A stretch of DNA of 64,000 bases, taken from Brachionus plicatilis (lineage: Eukaryota; Rotifera; Eurotatoria; Ploima; Brachionidae). The stretch's first letter is position 1. Every line of letters starts with the position of its first letter. The position numbers and the translations under genes were made by a program. The notes under the pieces are model-generated. The model was not told the origin of the DNA, searched no databases, and was given only the letters and a program-made list of their open reading frames with translations. Of the stretch, positions 32,623 through 43,745 are shown in pieces. The stretch spans positions 524,688 through 588,687 of the forward strand of contig QEOQ01000359.1 in NCBI GenBank assembly GCA_010279815.1, read 5' to 3'.

Positions 32623-33239
32623 CATGCCTAGATTTAATCTGAGATATAAAAAAAGAATTCATACTTTAGATACTAAGATATGTTTGTAAACACTTTTTTA
32701 AATTTTTGTTAAAAGATAAAATCTTTTCGATATATCAAAGCTGTCTCTCGACAGGTGAATTATACTATAAGCCCTGGGCCCAGAACTATTATCCTGCAAA
32801 TAAAACAGCATTTTAAAAAAATCTAAATTATGCAAAATCTTACTGAGATAGATAAAAATCTTGGCAAAAAAAAAAAGCGCACTAAATTCTCACAATTAAA
32901 TTTTATTAGAGGAATAATATTAAAAGACTGCAATTTTTGATATTGATTTATTAGTAGATTAAATTAATTTATGATAAAGTTATCTTTTGGATTAAGTGCT
33001 GAATCCCAAGATAAATATTCAAATTACATTTTAATTTGAGAGAATGAACAATTTTATTAAGGTATTAAATTTATCGGTTGATTTCGATGTCACATTATAC
33101 AACTATTAATCGATTTTGTAATCAAATTTTTAAAAAATCTCAAATATTTTCTCATCAAAATGAGTTGCCTAATCGGATATGAATTTTCTCACCGAAACGT
33201 AAAATATTTTAATTAATACTCTAATTCACAAATAAGACA

Positions 33240-33430
33240 AAGTTAAAAATGGTCATGCACATGTTCAATCAATTTGCATGTATCATAAATAAACCATAAA
33301 GTAAAATTTGCCAAAGGCAAACAGTTGTGTAATTTTTTCAATCAAATTTAATATATCACATGTTACATAAGCTAACAAGTGTTTAATTCCATGTTCATTT
33401 GTCCATGACCATTACGACTATAATGTACTT
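33240..33430 (+). repeat. Diverged direct repeat B, copy 1
   Basis: Contains ATTTGCCAAAGGCAAACAG followed by TTGTGTAATTTTTTCAATC, then TATATCACA and GTTCATTTGTCCATGACCAT. The ordered words recur at 34440-34600. Confidence 0.55.
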
Positions 33431-34439
33431 GATTTTTTTCACTCTAGTTTCATACCATGCAAAATAATTTTTTTAATCTATGCAACAAATATTCGAAATT
33501 TAAAAACAAAAATAAAAATAATGTGCTATATTCTTTTTACAAATTTAAATAACATTTTTTTTACTTTTTGTTCCTCAATTTAATCACTTTTATCAGTAAT
33601 CAAAATAAATTTCAAAAAAGTTAAAGAATTTTTTTTTGATTATTATTTTATAAGAAAAAAAATAAAAAACTTCGAAAAAAATTTGGCTTAAAGGAATGAA
33701 TTATTAATGTTCCATCCTTTCCTTATATTACCAAAAATGTTTTTTATACTAATAATAAAGACTTGTTCGATTGATAAATAATTTAATTTCTCAAAGTTAT
33801 AAAATAAAAATCATCTAAAATTTAAACGAGCCCAAGACAACCTAAAAATTAATAATTGTAACTAAATTAACTAACTCAACATTAATAAAATATGGCAATA
33901 ATTAAATTTTTAATTTCTTCAATTTTGTCGAACTGTTGGGAAAGTCATAGATAATCTTTAAAAAATTGTCAAAAAAATCATGTTCCATTTGAATAAATCA
34001 TTTGTGTTGCCAAAATGAACATTTAATTGCATTTAATATTTGGAGATGTCATCATAGTTTGATTATGTCATTCCGAGTTCAAAATTTTAGTTTCTAAATA
34101 CTTAGAAAAAAAATTTATGAAAAATAAAATAATTTTAACAGTCAATAAATTTCCTTGTTTCAAGGGTATTGCATTATTTTAGAAAATTTTGAATTTAAAT
34201 ATAAGAAAATTTTAGAAAATTTGAAAAATTAATAATTTATTCATTTTAACATTTTTTTATTAAATTTTGAATTTTATTTATTGCTTTAAATTATCATTCA
34301 TTTAATTTTAAATTTGATTTTTTTTTGAATATAAAATGAAATACTAATACAAATAATTGTTTGTTTAAAATCAAATTCAAATCAATAAAATTGGAGACTT
34401 TTGTTAAGTAATTTTATTTATTATTTAATAGATGAATTC

Positions 34440-34600
34440 TTATTATATTTTTGATCAATTGATGCAAAATAGAACAGTCATAAATTTAATATTGCCAAAA
34501 GGGAACAATTGTGTAACATTTTAGTCAAAGATCAAATTAAATAAATCACAGTTTAAATTTTAAAGCAATGTTCACCAGTCCATGACTATTTGTATTGATT
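34440..34600 (+). repeat. Diverged direct repeat B, copy 2
   Basis: Contains ATTGCCAAAAGGGAACAA followed by TTGTGTAACATTTTAGTC, then AAATCACA and GTTCACCAGTCCATGACTAT. More diverged than pair A but in the same order and spacing as 33240-33430. Confidence 0.5.
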
Positions 34601-37600
34601 GATTTACAATGTCATTTATCTAATTGGCTTCCAACTTATGAAATTCAACTCCGAATTTATTTAAAAACATAAATGCTATGCTGTAAAGCACTTGGTTCAG
34701 CATAAACAAACTTGTTTACATAACCATAATTTATGGTTCGTAAAGTATCAAGCAGAGAAAATGAATTTATGCAATTATCTAACAATTTCTTAGTATGACC
34801 ACTTAATAATTGCTGTCTTATCATGGGACAAATCTATTCTCTCTACATGATACAGTTAATTATCTTTATTTTGGGAAATGAGAAAACTAATTTATCAAAA
34901 TTGGCTTGTTGCTCCACTCCGGATCAAGATTAAACTTCCTGTGCACATAAATAATCAATTTCAAGATATTATCTAGTCTTAATTACAAAGAGCACTTGGG
35001 TTTTTAGGTACAGCTCTGTAATTATGGTGATAAGCGTGATAAATTTTTGTTTCAAAGAGTTGACTTCATATCTCATCTTGATCTAGTGACAACCAAATGC
35101 GGCAAAGGTTTTTTCATTTAGTCACGAACATTTTAATTGTTCCACTTGATCACGAGAATGACGCCTTCTATTTTCAGCATTTTGACAACATCAATTGATC
35201 GTTTAATTTTTGCAAATGTATTCAAATAAATACTTAAATGATAGGCTCAGTGAAGCTTTGATCTTTTTGTTATCTACTAAGTTAATTCTATTTTGTTCTA
35301 TTTAAAATAATTAAGGCAAATGTCTATTATCAATGAGTACTTTTGAATTAGGCTTATTTTTTACAAAATCTCATATTCAAAACAGATTGTTATTTTTTTC
35401 ATTATTTTTTTCAAAACAGATCAATGATCACCCCAGCCTGTAAAGAAGTCTCCTAAAAATTACTTTAAAAAATTCAAATTAAAGCACAATTTTTCACTTA
35501 TTAAATATTTTTCAACATTAGAATTGATATGAATTTATTTTAAGAATCAAGCCTGATGCGATTTTTTCCAATTTGTAATTTAATTAAATTTTACAAAAAA
35601 TTTTATCCTTTTTAACTATATGGACCGAATTGTAATAGACAAAGAATTATTGAGATCTAAATCAGAAATCAGATTATACAACTTCATCAAAATTCATACC
35701 ATAATATTCTAAATTATCCAAATAGTGTTCAAATTCAAAAAAAAATTTCTAATTGTACAAAACATCCTTTTCTGGTTCAAAATCAACCTAAAGGTCTATC
35801 TCCTGATTTTTAATTTTTAAAGTAATATTATGCTTTAATTAAAATTTTAATACGATTAAGAAAAATTAATAAGAATAATATCAGCAATGAAAGTGATTGA
35901 AATTTTTTTAAAGTAATTTTAGTTAAAAAATAATAAATCGTCAAAAAAATATTACAATCAATTTTGAGCGTAAGATTGCAAAAAAAATTTTCTGAAAAAA
36001 TATCAAAATTAATTATTACCATGAATTTTTTTTATTTAAAATAGAAAATTTCGAGGGGTGTCCTTAGGCTATTTAGAAAGGATCTAAAGTTTCTTTTCAG
36101 CCGGACGATAAACTTACAATTGAATTAATTACAAATTAAAGTTGAAAAATTGAAAGTAATCGAATGAAAAAATTCACAAAAAAATAAAAATCTTGTATTT
36201 TGAAAGCTGATTAAATTTGAAACTAATTTTTTTTTATTTATTTTTCATTTATTTATTTAACTCTAAAATTGAAATAAAAATAAAAGCAATAAAAGTTTTT
36301 GAATTTAAAAAAATGAAACAAAAAAGACAAATCTTTTAATCCAATTGAGGCTTAGGTCTGGCTCGATAAGCCCACTTTTCTTATTTAATTAAAGCTGTTT
36401 ATGATTCATTAAGCTAATAGTTAACTCCTTAAATTACAAATACTTTTGATTAAAAGCGAGCTACTTAAATATCAAAGTTAAATATCAAATGAGCGGCAAT
36501 TTTTCATTTGACTAGTTTACATAATGCCAAGGTAAAAACAGATAATTTAAATACTCAAATGGGACTTGAGGTTTTTGTGTCTAGCCGAGCCGTGTTACAT
36601 CACTTGAATAATTTTAATGGCTTAAGAATACAAACAAAACATAAAGAATGTTATACATGGCTCTAACTATTGAGTAAATATTTAAATTTCTCATCAATAA
36701 GCTGCCAAAAGCCGCTCTCATATCAAAGCACTTTGTCAGCTCCACCTAGCTAATAAGCTTTAGCAATAGAGTTTAAATGTCAGGTGGTTCTTGTTATACT
36801 ATTTGTTTATACAATTTCTAGGACCGAGTTCAAAGCCTCAATCGCTTGGTTTTTATCACATCATAAATCCGATTTCAAAGAATTTAGTGTTAAATGTTTG
36901 TATGTTTACTAAAAGCATTCAAATGTTATTCTACCACCTAGGACCATGCAATTTAAAATTTGAAACAGATTTGCTATTTTCTTTTAGCATACTTGCTAAA
37001 TTAAAAAGCTTTGAAAGTTAATCCGATTGCAGCAGTTCTGGCTATACACTGAGAAATACCATTTTTCACAGGATTAACACAATATTGTCTAACATTGTCA
37101 CATCTAACATAAAACTTTCTTAAGGTAAAAAAATTATGAAATATCAGTCAAAAACGCTTAAATAATTCTAACTTTGAAATTTTTTTTTAAATTTAATTAT
37201 TTTCAATTTTTTTTCTTTATTTAAAAAAAAAAGTTAAGCCCAAGTATCTTTATTTTTTGACAAAAAGAACTCAAATTATTGAATTTATTTTATTTAAATT
37301 AGAATGTGGACATAGGGTTTGCTGCTTGAAGAAATATCTCTTTTCAGTATAAAAAAATAATTTACAAAATTTCAAATACGAAAATTAATTAAATTAAGTA
37401 AAAATTTTCAAAGTAAAATATAGAGTAAAGAAGGTAAAAAATGGATTTTTTTTATTATTGAATAACTCAAAATAAAGATGAAATGTCAGTTTGAATTAGA
37501 AAAAATAATAAAATTTAAAAAAAAGATTCACACTCAACCTTTCATTAACTGAATTCAAATTAATTTTTTTAATTACTAAATAAAAAAATATAATCTATCA

Positions 37601-39463
37601 AACAAATAAATTGATTTTGTTTTTAATAGAATATCATTTGTTACAACGCCAGAATTGGCGTTAATTGAATCGAATAAATAAATAATAAATATTAAACAAA
37701 TACACTTAAAATTGGAAAAAAAATTGATTTTTTTGTGTCAAAAATTTCTTTATTTAAAAAAAATTGATCTCCTGGAATAAATATGTGAATATATTGGGAA
37801 GAATGTTCAGTAATAATAAATTTTACATGTAGTTCTTTAATTCTATTTATCTATTTTGATTTTATCTTTTTTTTTTCATTTTCAATACGAAGGACTTTTA
37901 TTTAGTTTTGGAAACAAAATCAAAAAAATAAATTGCTTGTTCACAACAAAAAAAATTGACCAAAATCAATCTAAAGACATTCACTCACTTTAAGGTAATA
38001 TAATTACTATATTTACTTATTTAAAATTTTAAATAAAAATAGTAAATTAAAAAATAGTTTTTTTCAAATACAATTAAGAACAGTTACTTCTACAGTCTTA
38101 TCCGAACAGCAAAAAAACCCTCTTTTCTGTCTCCTTGCTCAAAATTATTGATTAGAAGAATTGAAAATTTAAATATTCAAAAGAATTGATAAGCAAAAAA
38201 AAACATTTAAAAATAAGCAATTAATTCTTTAATAAAAAGTTTTTGGATGATTTGTTTGAAGCAATGTTTTGTAACTAGTTCATTTATTCTTTTTATATTG
38301 TTTTAATATTTAAATTCTGATGCTTGAGTAAAATCAAAAGTTTGCCAAGTTTATTTAAAAAAATTAAAAAAGAAAATGTTAAATTAAAAAATAAAGTTTA
38401 TCAAAAATGTAAAAAATAATGCGTAAAATTTATATATGAAATAGGTTAATACAGTAACAAGATAAAAAAAAAATAATATACAAATGGAAGCTATCAGGCA
38501 CGGCTTATTTTCTTCCTGCTACAAGTTGTTTACTCTTTTTGTTTTCTGATGAGATAATACATGTTTAATTAAATGAAGGTTATTTTATTTATTTATTTAA
38601 AATATAATTCGGCAAAGCCTTGGCCGGTTGGAATGGAAGCTTAGTTCTTCTTTTCAGCCACAAGAAAAACATTTTTGAAACTAAATAATTTTAACTAAAA
38701 TGTTTAATTAGATTAAAGTTAAATTTTAAATTTTTCAGTGAATTTGTTAAAAAAATAGAAAAACGACTTGAATAAATAAACATAAAGTTTTTGAGAATCT
38801 CATTATGAAAAAATTTAAGTACATAAAAAAAAAAAAATTTTGAATACAAAATTGGCTAGTTAAAATAAGAATAGAATTAGGTTTATTGAATTAAATATAA
38901 TTCTATGATTGTTATGATTCTATGATTTTAAATTATTTAAAAGTATTTTAAAAAGAAAAGAAAATTGGGTGGTTATTTTTTAAAATAACTTCTAATTTAA
39001 AAAATGATTATAACCGATAGCAGCTATACTCGAGAGCACTCGGTCCAAATGAGATAAAGTAAAATAATCGTTTAACAATAATCGTAAAATCCAGAGGGGC
39101 TCTCTGCAAATCTAACCATCGATTAGTCAAGTGGATTATACAATTTAGATTCATTCGTGCATAACTTGAGTCTAATACCTGTGTTCACTGGTTAAGCATG
39201 CTGTGATACAGATAAAAATATCACGGCTTAAAAGCACGATGCTATCTAATGCAACATAAGCTGGCGCCTTGGGCCTTTTTTTAGTAACCAAAAAAATGAA
39301 AAAAAAAAATTTTTTTTCTCTTTTTACAAAATTTATTTAAAAAATAAAAAATTTTTAAAATTAAAAACAAAATAAAATTTACAATAAACAAAACAAAAAC
39401 AAAAAAAAAAAAAGAACAAAAGAACAAAAACAAAATAAAATAAAATTATTTTTTTGTCAACTT

Positions 39464-39469
39464 TTTATT
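39464..39469 (-). promoter_or_regulatory. Distal poly-A signal of the ZFP36-like gene
   Basis: AATAAA on the minus strand, about 30 bases 3' of the AU-rich element. Use of this site would put the element in the message. Confidence 0.4.
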
Positions 39470-39498
39470 TTCTCTAAATGTCCCTACCCTAGTCTTTT

Positions 39499-39525
39499 TA
39501 AATACATAAATAAATAAATAAATTA
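39499..39525 (-). promoter_or_regulatory. AU-rich element in the 3' UTR of the ZFP36-like gene
   Basis: Read on the gene's strand this is TAATTTATTTATTTATTTAT followed by GTATTTA, i.e. overlapping TTATTTATT nonamers about 105 bases after the stop. UUAUUUAUU is the binding site of tristetraprolin-type CCCH proteins themselves. The element therefore suggests that the protein destabilises its own mRNA, as known for mammalian TTP. Confidence 0.7.
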
Positions 39526-39566
39526 CACATTAAAGCCTTTGACTTTAAATGCTTTACCCGTAATAC

Positions 39567-39572
39567 TTTATT
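39567..39572 (-). promoter_or_regulatory. Proximal poly-A signal of the ZFP36-like gene
   Basis: AATAAA on the minus strand about 58 bases after the stop and before the AU-rich element. Cleavage here would give a message without the element. Confidence 0.4.
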
Positions 39573-39629
39573 ATTTTGTTGTCGTTGTAGCAATAGTTGT
39601 GCACACATCCCGTAAAAAAAAACAATTTT

Positions 39630-40463
39630 CTAGATCAAAAGATTCAAATAGTTCAAAGTCAAGTCATTGACGGGCGCATCGCCGTCCTCCTGCTCGTCCA
39701 ATTGCACCACATTGTTCAATATCTGGTTGACAATAGAGTCGCTCGAAGCACAATCCCAGTCGTCGTACAACCTTTTAGTCTGATTGGAGAACATAAAGTC
39801 GGGCGACAAACTTCTGCTGGACGGAGGCGACGACAAACTTTCGCTGCCAAAAACACTGTCCGAACTCACCGAGTGCTTTCTCTCGGACACACAACCATTG
39901 GCGCACATTAGCAAATTGCTCGAGTTGTGTTTGGCAGCGCTCTGGCTCAGCTCAGCGTTGAGATCGAAGACAAAGCCGCTCAGAGACAACGGCGAAGTCG
40001 AGCCGGACGAGGCCGACGACGACGACGACGAATAGTTGTTTAAATTGACACTCAATTGCGGCGACTTGGCGCTTTTGGTGTCAATCTGGGTGTCGTGCAC
40101 AAAGTGGCATCGAGGGCCGTACGGGCAGTAGCCGGACGCGTGAAAAGTGCGGCACAGCTCGGTCTTGTACTTGGGGTGGCGCGACATCGTTCTCAATTCG
40201 GCGAGGCCGTGCGCGAACTGACACTTGTCGCCGTACTTGCAGATGCCGTTCTCCTGGAACGTGCGGCACAACTCTGTCTTGTAGCGTTGGGCTGCTTGTT
40301 GCTGCGCTGGACATGCGCTGTTCTCTTGCTGATGCTGCTGTTGATAGATTAGTTGGAGCACTGTTTGGGTGTCGTAGGCTTTTTTGGCAGCCGAGGCCGG
40401 GCTGCGTTGGCTCAGAGTGTTCAAACTCAAACCGTTCAAAACTTGTCTTTGAGATGATTGCAT
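39630..40463 (-). CDS. ZFP36-like: ZFP36/tristetraprolin-family CCCH zinc-finger protein
   Basis: A single exon encodes 277 residues. Two tandem CX8CX5CX3H fingers lie at about residues 60-125: [26 protein letters not shown] and [24 protein letters not shown], each with the family's YKTEL lead-in and an 18-residue-type linker ([12 protein letters not shown]). Such proteins bind UUAUUUAUU in mRNA 3' ends and recruit CCR4-NOT for deadenylation and decay. The N-terminus is Gln-rich. The C-terminal half is Ser-rich ([33 protein letters not shown]), with likely phosphorylation sites. The usual C-terminal CNOT1-binding peptide is not obvious. The coding part is clearly richer in G+C than its flanks. 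A TATA box lies 62 bases before the ATG and an AU-rich element follows the stop, as expected of a fast-induced, self-limited gene. Confidence 0.95.
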   Translation of the reverse strand: MQSSQRQVLNGLSLNTLSQRSPASAAKKAYDTQTVLQLIYQQQHQQENSACPAQQQAAQRYKTELCRTFQENGICKYGDKCQFAHGLAELRTMSRHPKYKTELCRTFHASGYCPYGPRCHFVHDTQIDTKSAKSPQLSVNLNNYSSSSSSASSGSTSPLSLSGFVFDLNAELSQSAAKHNSSNLLMCANGCVSERKHSVSSDSVFGSESLSSPPSSRSLSPDFMFSNQTKRLYDDWDCASSDSIVNQILNNVVQLDEQEDGDAPVNDLTLNYLNLLI

Positions 40464-40524
40464 TTTTTTCTAAGATTATTTTTTTCTTCTTTAAATCTAA
40501 ATAAATAAAAAATAAAGTTAATAT

Positions 40525-40532
40525 TATTTATA
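40525..40532 (-). promoter_or_regulatory. TATA box of the ZFP36-like gene
   Basis: TATAAATA on the minus strand, 62 bases before the ATG. It would place transcription start near 40500 and give a 5' leader of about 35-40 bases. Immediately upstream is a GA/CT run, and further up ACCGCCCGT, a GC-box-like word. Confidence 0.55.
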
Positions 40533-40545
40533 CTAGATGGTCATT

Positions 40546-40564
40546 GAGAGAGAGAGAGAGAGAG
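40546..40564. repeat. GA dinucleotide run in the ZFP36-like promoter
   Basis: A perfect (GA)n run of about 19 bases directly upstream of the TATA box. It may be a GAGA-type promoter element or simply a microsatellite. Confidence 0.6.
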
Positions 40565-41400
40565 TGTGTAAGCACCGCCCGTGAACGCACAAGTTGGGCA
40601 ATTTTTAAATGGCCAATACAAAATATTGTAGATTTGTGTAGCCATTGAGAAAATAGTGTGTAGATGGAGCCAATGGATTTTTGGAGAATAGTTTTTTCTC
40701 GGCCCGATTGCAACTGGACATTAATTATCACTTGACTTTTTGTTGTTGTTGTTGTTGTAATGATTGAATGACTTGATGAAATTTGGGGAATTTAGACGAG
40801 ATTTTTATAGGCTGCACACAACACCGGGATGAAATGCAATTACCGATGGTTGTTGTGTACACAAATTGCTAAACATTAAACAATTAAATTCAATTATGAC
40901 ACATCGAGTCATTAAGTCCATTGAATTGGACATTGGTCAAAGTGGAATATTTACGCAATTGAAACGTGTTACACAAGTTAAACTTGCGTTAATAATTCAT
41001 TTCGCTGTTGTCTTTAATTGAAAAGCCACACAGAGAGAAAGACATGGCTGGTGTTTGTACCAAATTCCCCCCCAATAATCCAATTTGTGTAGTGTTTGGG
41101 TTCAAACGCATTCAGCTCTCTCTTTTATACCCACACTGACCATTTCTCACACATTGGCTTCAATTGCTTCAGCCCACAAACACGACACTCTGATTTACAA
41201 CAAGAACTAGAAAGTAATACAAATGTAAACAATTATACAATTGATGAGAAATTTTTATTATCATTGTGTCTTAAAAAATTTATTCATACTTAACCTTAGT
41301 AAAAAAAAAAAATTTTTTTTTACAACCTAGCATCTAATTGGTATGATTTATGACCATTAATTGGACACAACTTTTTTTTTTGTTTTAATAAAATTTTTTG
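40565..41400 (-). other. Upstream region of the ZFP36-like gene
   Basis: About 800 bp of sequence that is less A+T-rich than average, with a (TTG)n run at 40740-40757 and several non-repetitive patches such as 40920-41200. It probably contains promoter elements. Open frames here are not convincing. Confidence 0.35.
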
Positions 41401-41404
41401 CATC

Positions 41405-41660
41405 CTTTTTTTTAGGGCTATTTGTGGAATCAATAATGTGTCCTTTTCCAGTACCTTTTGATCTGACACAGAGGTTACTGCATCGAGTTGGTCATCTACA
41501 CCGCTTTTATTACCCAGTCGAAACCGGTAGCCCTTTTTTATGATGAAAAGAATTTAAACATTCGTCCCTTACTGCACAGATATTTTGAAGATATCCTTTC
41601 TCAGCGGGTTTGAATCCTTGATCCTCTGCTTGCATGACTAGCACACAATACATTTCCAAT
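41405..41660 (-). mobile_element. tRNA-derived SINE-like repeat, copy 1
   Basis: On the minus strand a head with GCAAGCAGAGGATCAAGGAT and TTCAAACCCGCTGAG (B-box-like GGATTCAAACC) is followed by a body containing TTTCGACTGGGTAATAAA, GCGGTGTAGATGACCAACTC and GATGCAGTAACCTCTG. The same arrangement occurs on the plus strand at 62585-62830, which shows that it is dispersed. An imperfect B box and no clear A box mean that the tRNA parent cannot be named. Confidence 0.6.
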
Positions 41661-41824
41661 AGCCACGAATATCTTTATGTCCACTACGACAGGCGGCTAG
41701 TAAGTTGGACTTAAATGAAGATTTATTTGCAAACAGCCATGATTTTTTTGTACCTTTCAATGATTCTATGAACTCAATAGAAATAGCTTTAACAAATCCA
41801 CAGTACTCAACTAATGATTTTTCC

Positions 41825-41885
41825 ACCCTCAGCGAGTTTCGAACCCTCGATCCTCTGCTAACACACAAGCCATTCGGCTTTACAG
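41825..41885 (-). repeat. tRNA-like SINE head fragment
   Basis: On the minus strand it reads GTGTTAGCAGAGGATCGAGG then GTTCGAAACTCGCTGAG. This is closer to a tRNA T-arm than copy 1 (GGGTTCGAAACTC) and has no SINE body attached on its 3' side. Confidence 0.5.
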
Positions 41886-43009
41886 ACTATTATTTGTGGA
41901 ATCAGCTGTACCAAAATTATAACCAAAGCATGTAATAACAGTTTAGTGCGGAAATTTAAACAACAGTGCAACCGACCTACCACCATTAGTCCCACTAGTA
42001 ACCATAAAATGCAAGCAGACATACAGAGTTGGAATCAACGCACAAAATTTGACTCATCACACTAATTGATTTCCTTTTTTTACTTTTCATTTTTACTTAA
42101 AATTGTCCAATTTACCCTAATCAGCTTCCAGTCATGTAATTTTAAAAAAATGTCTCTGTTTTATTTAGTAAAAATAATTTGGTATCTCTCCCAGAATGTT
42201 TGCAGCAACACTGGACCTTGCCACTGTCCCATGATAGTAAGACCATTGGCAAAAAATAGACTAATTTTATAAATAAAAAAAATTTAAATTGATTATTGTA
42301 AGATTAAATTATGGAGAAAAAGAAGAAAAAAAAATTTCTGAATAAGACACTTCATCGATGAATCAATGGACTCAAACTAAATTTTGAAAATAATAATTTA
42401 AAATTTAATTTTGCTAAATTTAGGTAGAGGTCAGTGGATCGAGATCAAAATAAACTTTTTTTCCATCTATTAAAATTATTTTAGCTAAAATGGGTGCCAT
42501 TAAGAAAAATTTGGCAATCATATTTCAAGTACATGAAATGATGTGTTGATTAAAGAGGCTCGAAATAAAAGTCTAAAATCATTTCAAGCTGCATTTGACA
42601 CAAAATTTGGCGGACATGAGTAATTTATGTTTGATGTGCGGTGTGAAAATGCCAATCTTGTCTATTGATCTTGATGACTCAAACATCTTGGATGAAAAAT
42701 TATTACAAGGCATCTCTATAAAAGGATAATCAAATTTTGAATCTTATCTTATTGCCTAAATTGTGCATAATTCTTTCTTTTTTTTTTTGTTTTTTGTAAA
42801 TATTCCAATTCCTACTTATTTACAAAAAAAAAACATAAAACCGTCAAGTCCTTTTTAAAGTACGAACCTATGTACTAATAATATAAAATTTTTTATTTTT
42901 TGAAACAGTTTTCATAAGCTTGGCAAAGGAAAGCTCGAGCCATTTATTTATTCATATATTTATTTAAATTTAAATAAAGACGTTTATCATCATCATCTTA
43001 TTTTGTTTA
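41886..43009. other. Intergenic sequence, nothing firm
   Basis: A+T-rich sequence with two denser patches (41940-42050 and 42180-42245) that do not form supported genes. A tail-like segment GGAAAGCTCGAGCC followed by ATTTATTTATT at 42928-42962 may be an eroded LINE end. Confidence 0.35.
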
Positions 43010-43745
43010 GATGAAATGACATCAAAGCTTGACTCTATTTTTTTTTGGCGACTAGACCTGCTAGGCACAGACCATCTCTAGAAATTCAAAGCACATCTAT
43101 TAGGTCCATATTGTGGCGAACAAATCTTCAATTTTTAACATATATCCTCACATCTTTCTCCTGCACTATTTTTAACAACTTTTTCAAACAAAAATTTCTC
43201 ATAATTCTTCCTCATAACTCCAAAAATAGCTAACCTAACTAAAGCTTAGTTAAGCATATTAATTATAAGAAAAAGATACAGCAAGCAGACTTGCGGACAC
43301 CATTTACTAAGGGAGCCGTCTATGGTAGTTGCGTTACACTGCCCATAGGAAATAGAGAATGAAGACAGCAAGTAATGAGTGTACAAAGATGTGGCAAAAA
43401 AGAAAATTAATTGATGGATACAAGGAAAGAATAATGTAAAAGAAGAGTGTGAAGATTGGCCTCGATGCACCGGGACCACTTTAATACTTCCATGCGCAAG
43501 TCTGTTCTTGAACTTCTCCCATATTCTTCAATCTTCCTTGACCCCTCTATTGTAGCCTGTCTTTCTATAGAAAGTATGCCATACTTGATGACTTGTACTA
43601 AGTTGTACGTTTTTGTCTCATTTCTTGTAATCAAATTTCTGCCTGATAAAACGCAAGATCTTGTACTGATAGGGTCAATTTCGAGCAAAAGGAAATGCTT
43701 GAAGTTGGGATTTAAATTGAAGTATATAGAAAGAAATAAATAAGC
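43010..43745. other. Dense, unexplained non-repetitive block
   Basis: A 700-bp stretch of higher sequence complexity with open frames on both strands (plus 43456-43743, 95 codons; minus 43407-43688, 93 codons). Neither protein matches a family I know and neither has exon-like boundaries. It could be an old transposon interior or a non-coding RNA locus. Confidence 0.3.

Larger units (their letters stand above)
29986..39463. other. Long gene-free intergenic block
   Basis: No host gene, RNA gene or transposon coding piece is supported across 9.5 kb. Parts (34600-35240, 36340-37030, 39000-39260) are less simple in sequence than typical A+T-rich filler here and hold no long frames. Two sets of diverged direct repeats are listed separately. 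It lies 3' of ZFP36 and 5' of LRRC56 and could contain distant regulatory sequence or unrecognised non-coding RNA. Confidence 0.45.

Noticed and set aside
36791..37021. 76-codon plus-strand frame in the gene-free block
   Set aside because: No Met-proximal context, no family match and no neighbouring exons.
39597..40504. Several plus-strand frames over the ZFP36-like gene
   Set aside because: All are antisense to the single-exon CCCH gene; they are long only because the gene is richer in G+C.
40528..40731. Minus-strand 67-codon frame upstream of the ZFP36-like ATG
   Set aside because: It covers the TATA box and GA run and ends in SLSLSL from the microsatellite.
41825..41885. Functional tRNA gene on the minus strand
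   Set aside because: T-arm-like piece only; no D-arm or acceptor stem at the right distance.
41705..41935. 76-codon plus-strand frame in the SINE area
   Set aside because: It overlaps the tRNA-like head at 41825-41885 and matches no protein family.
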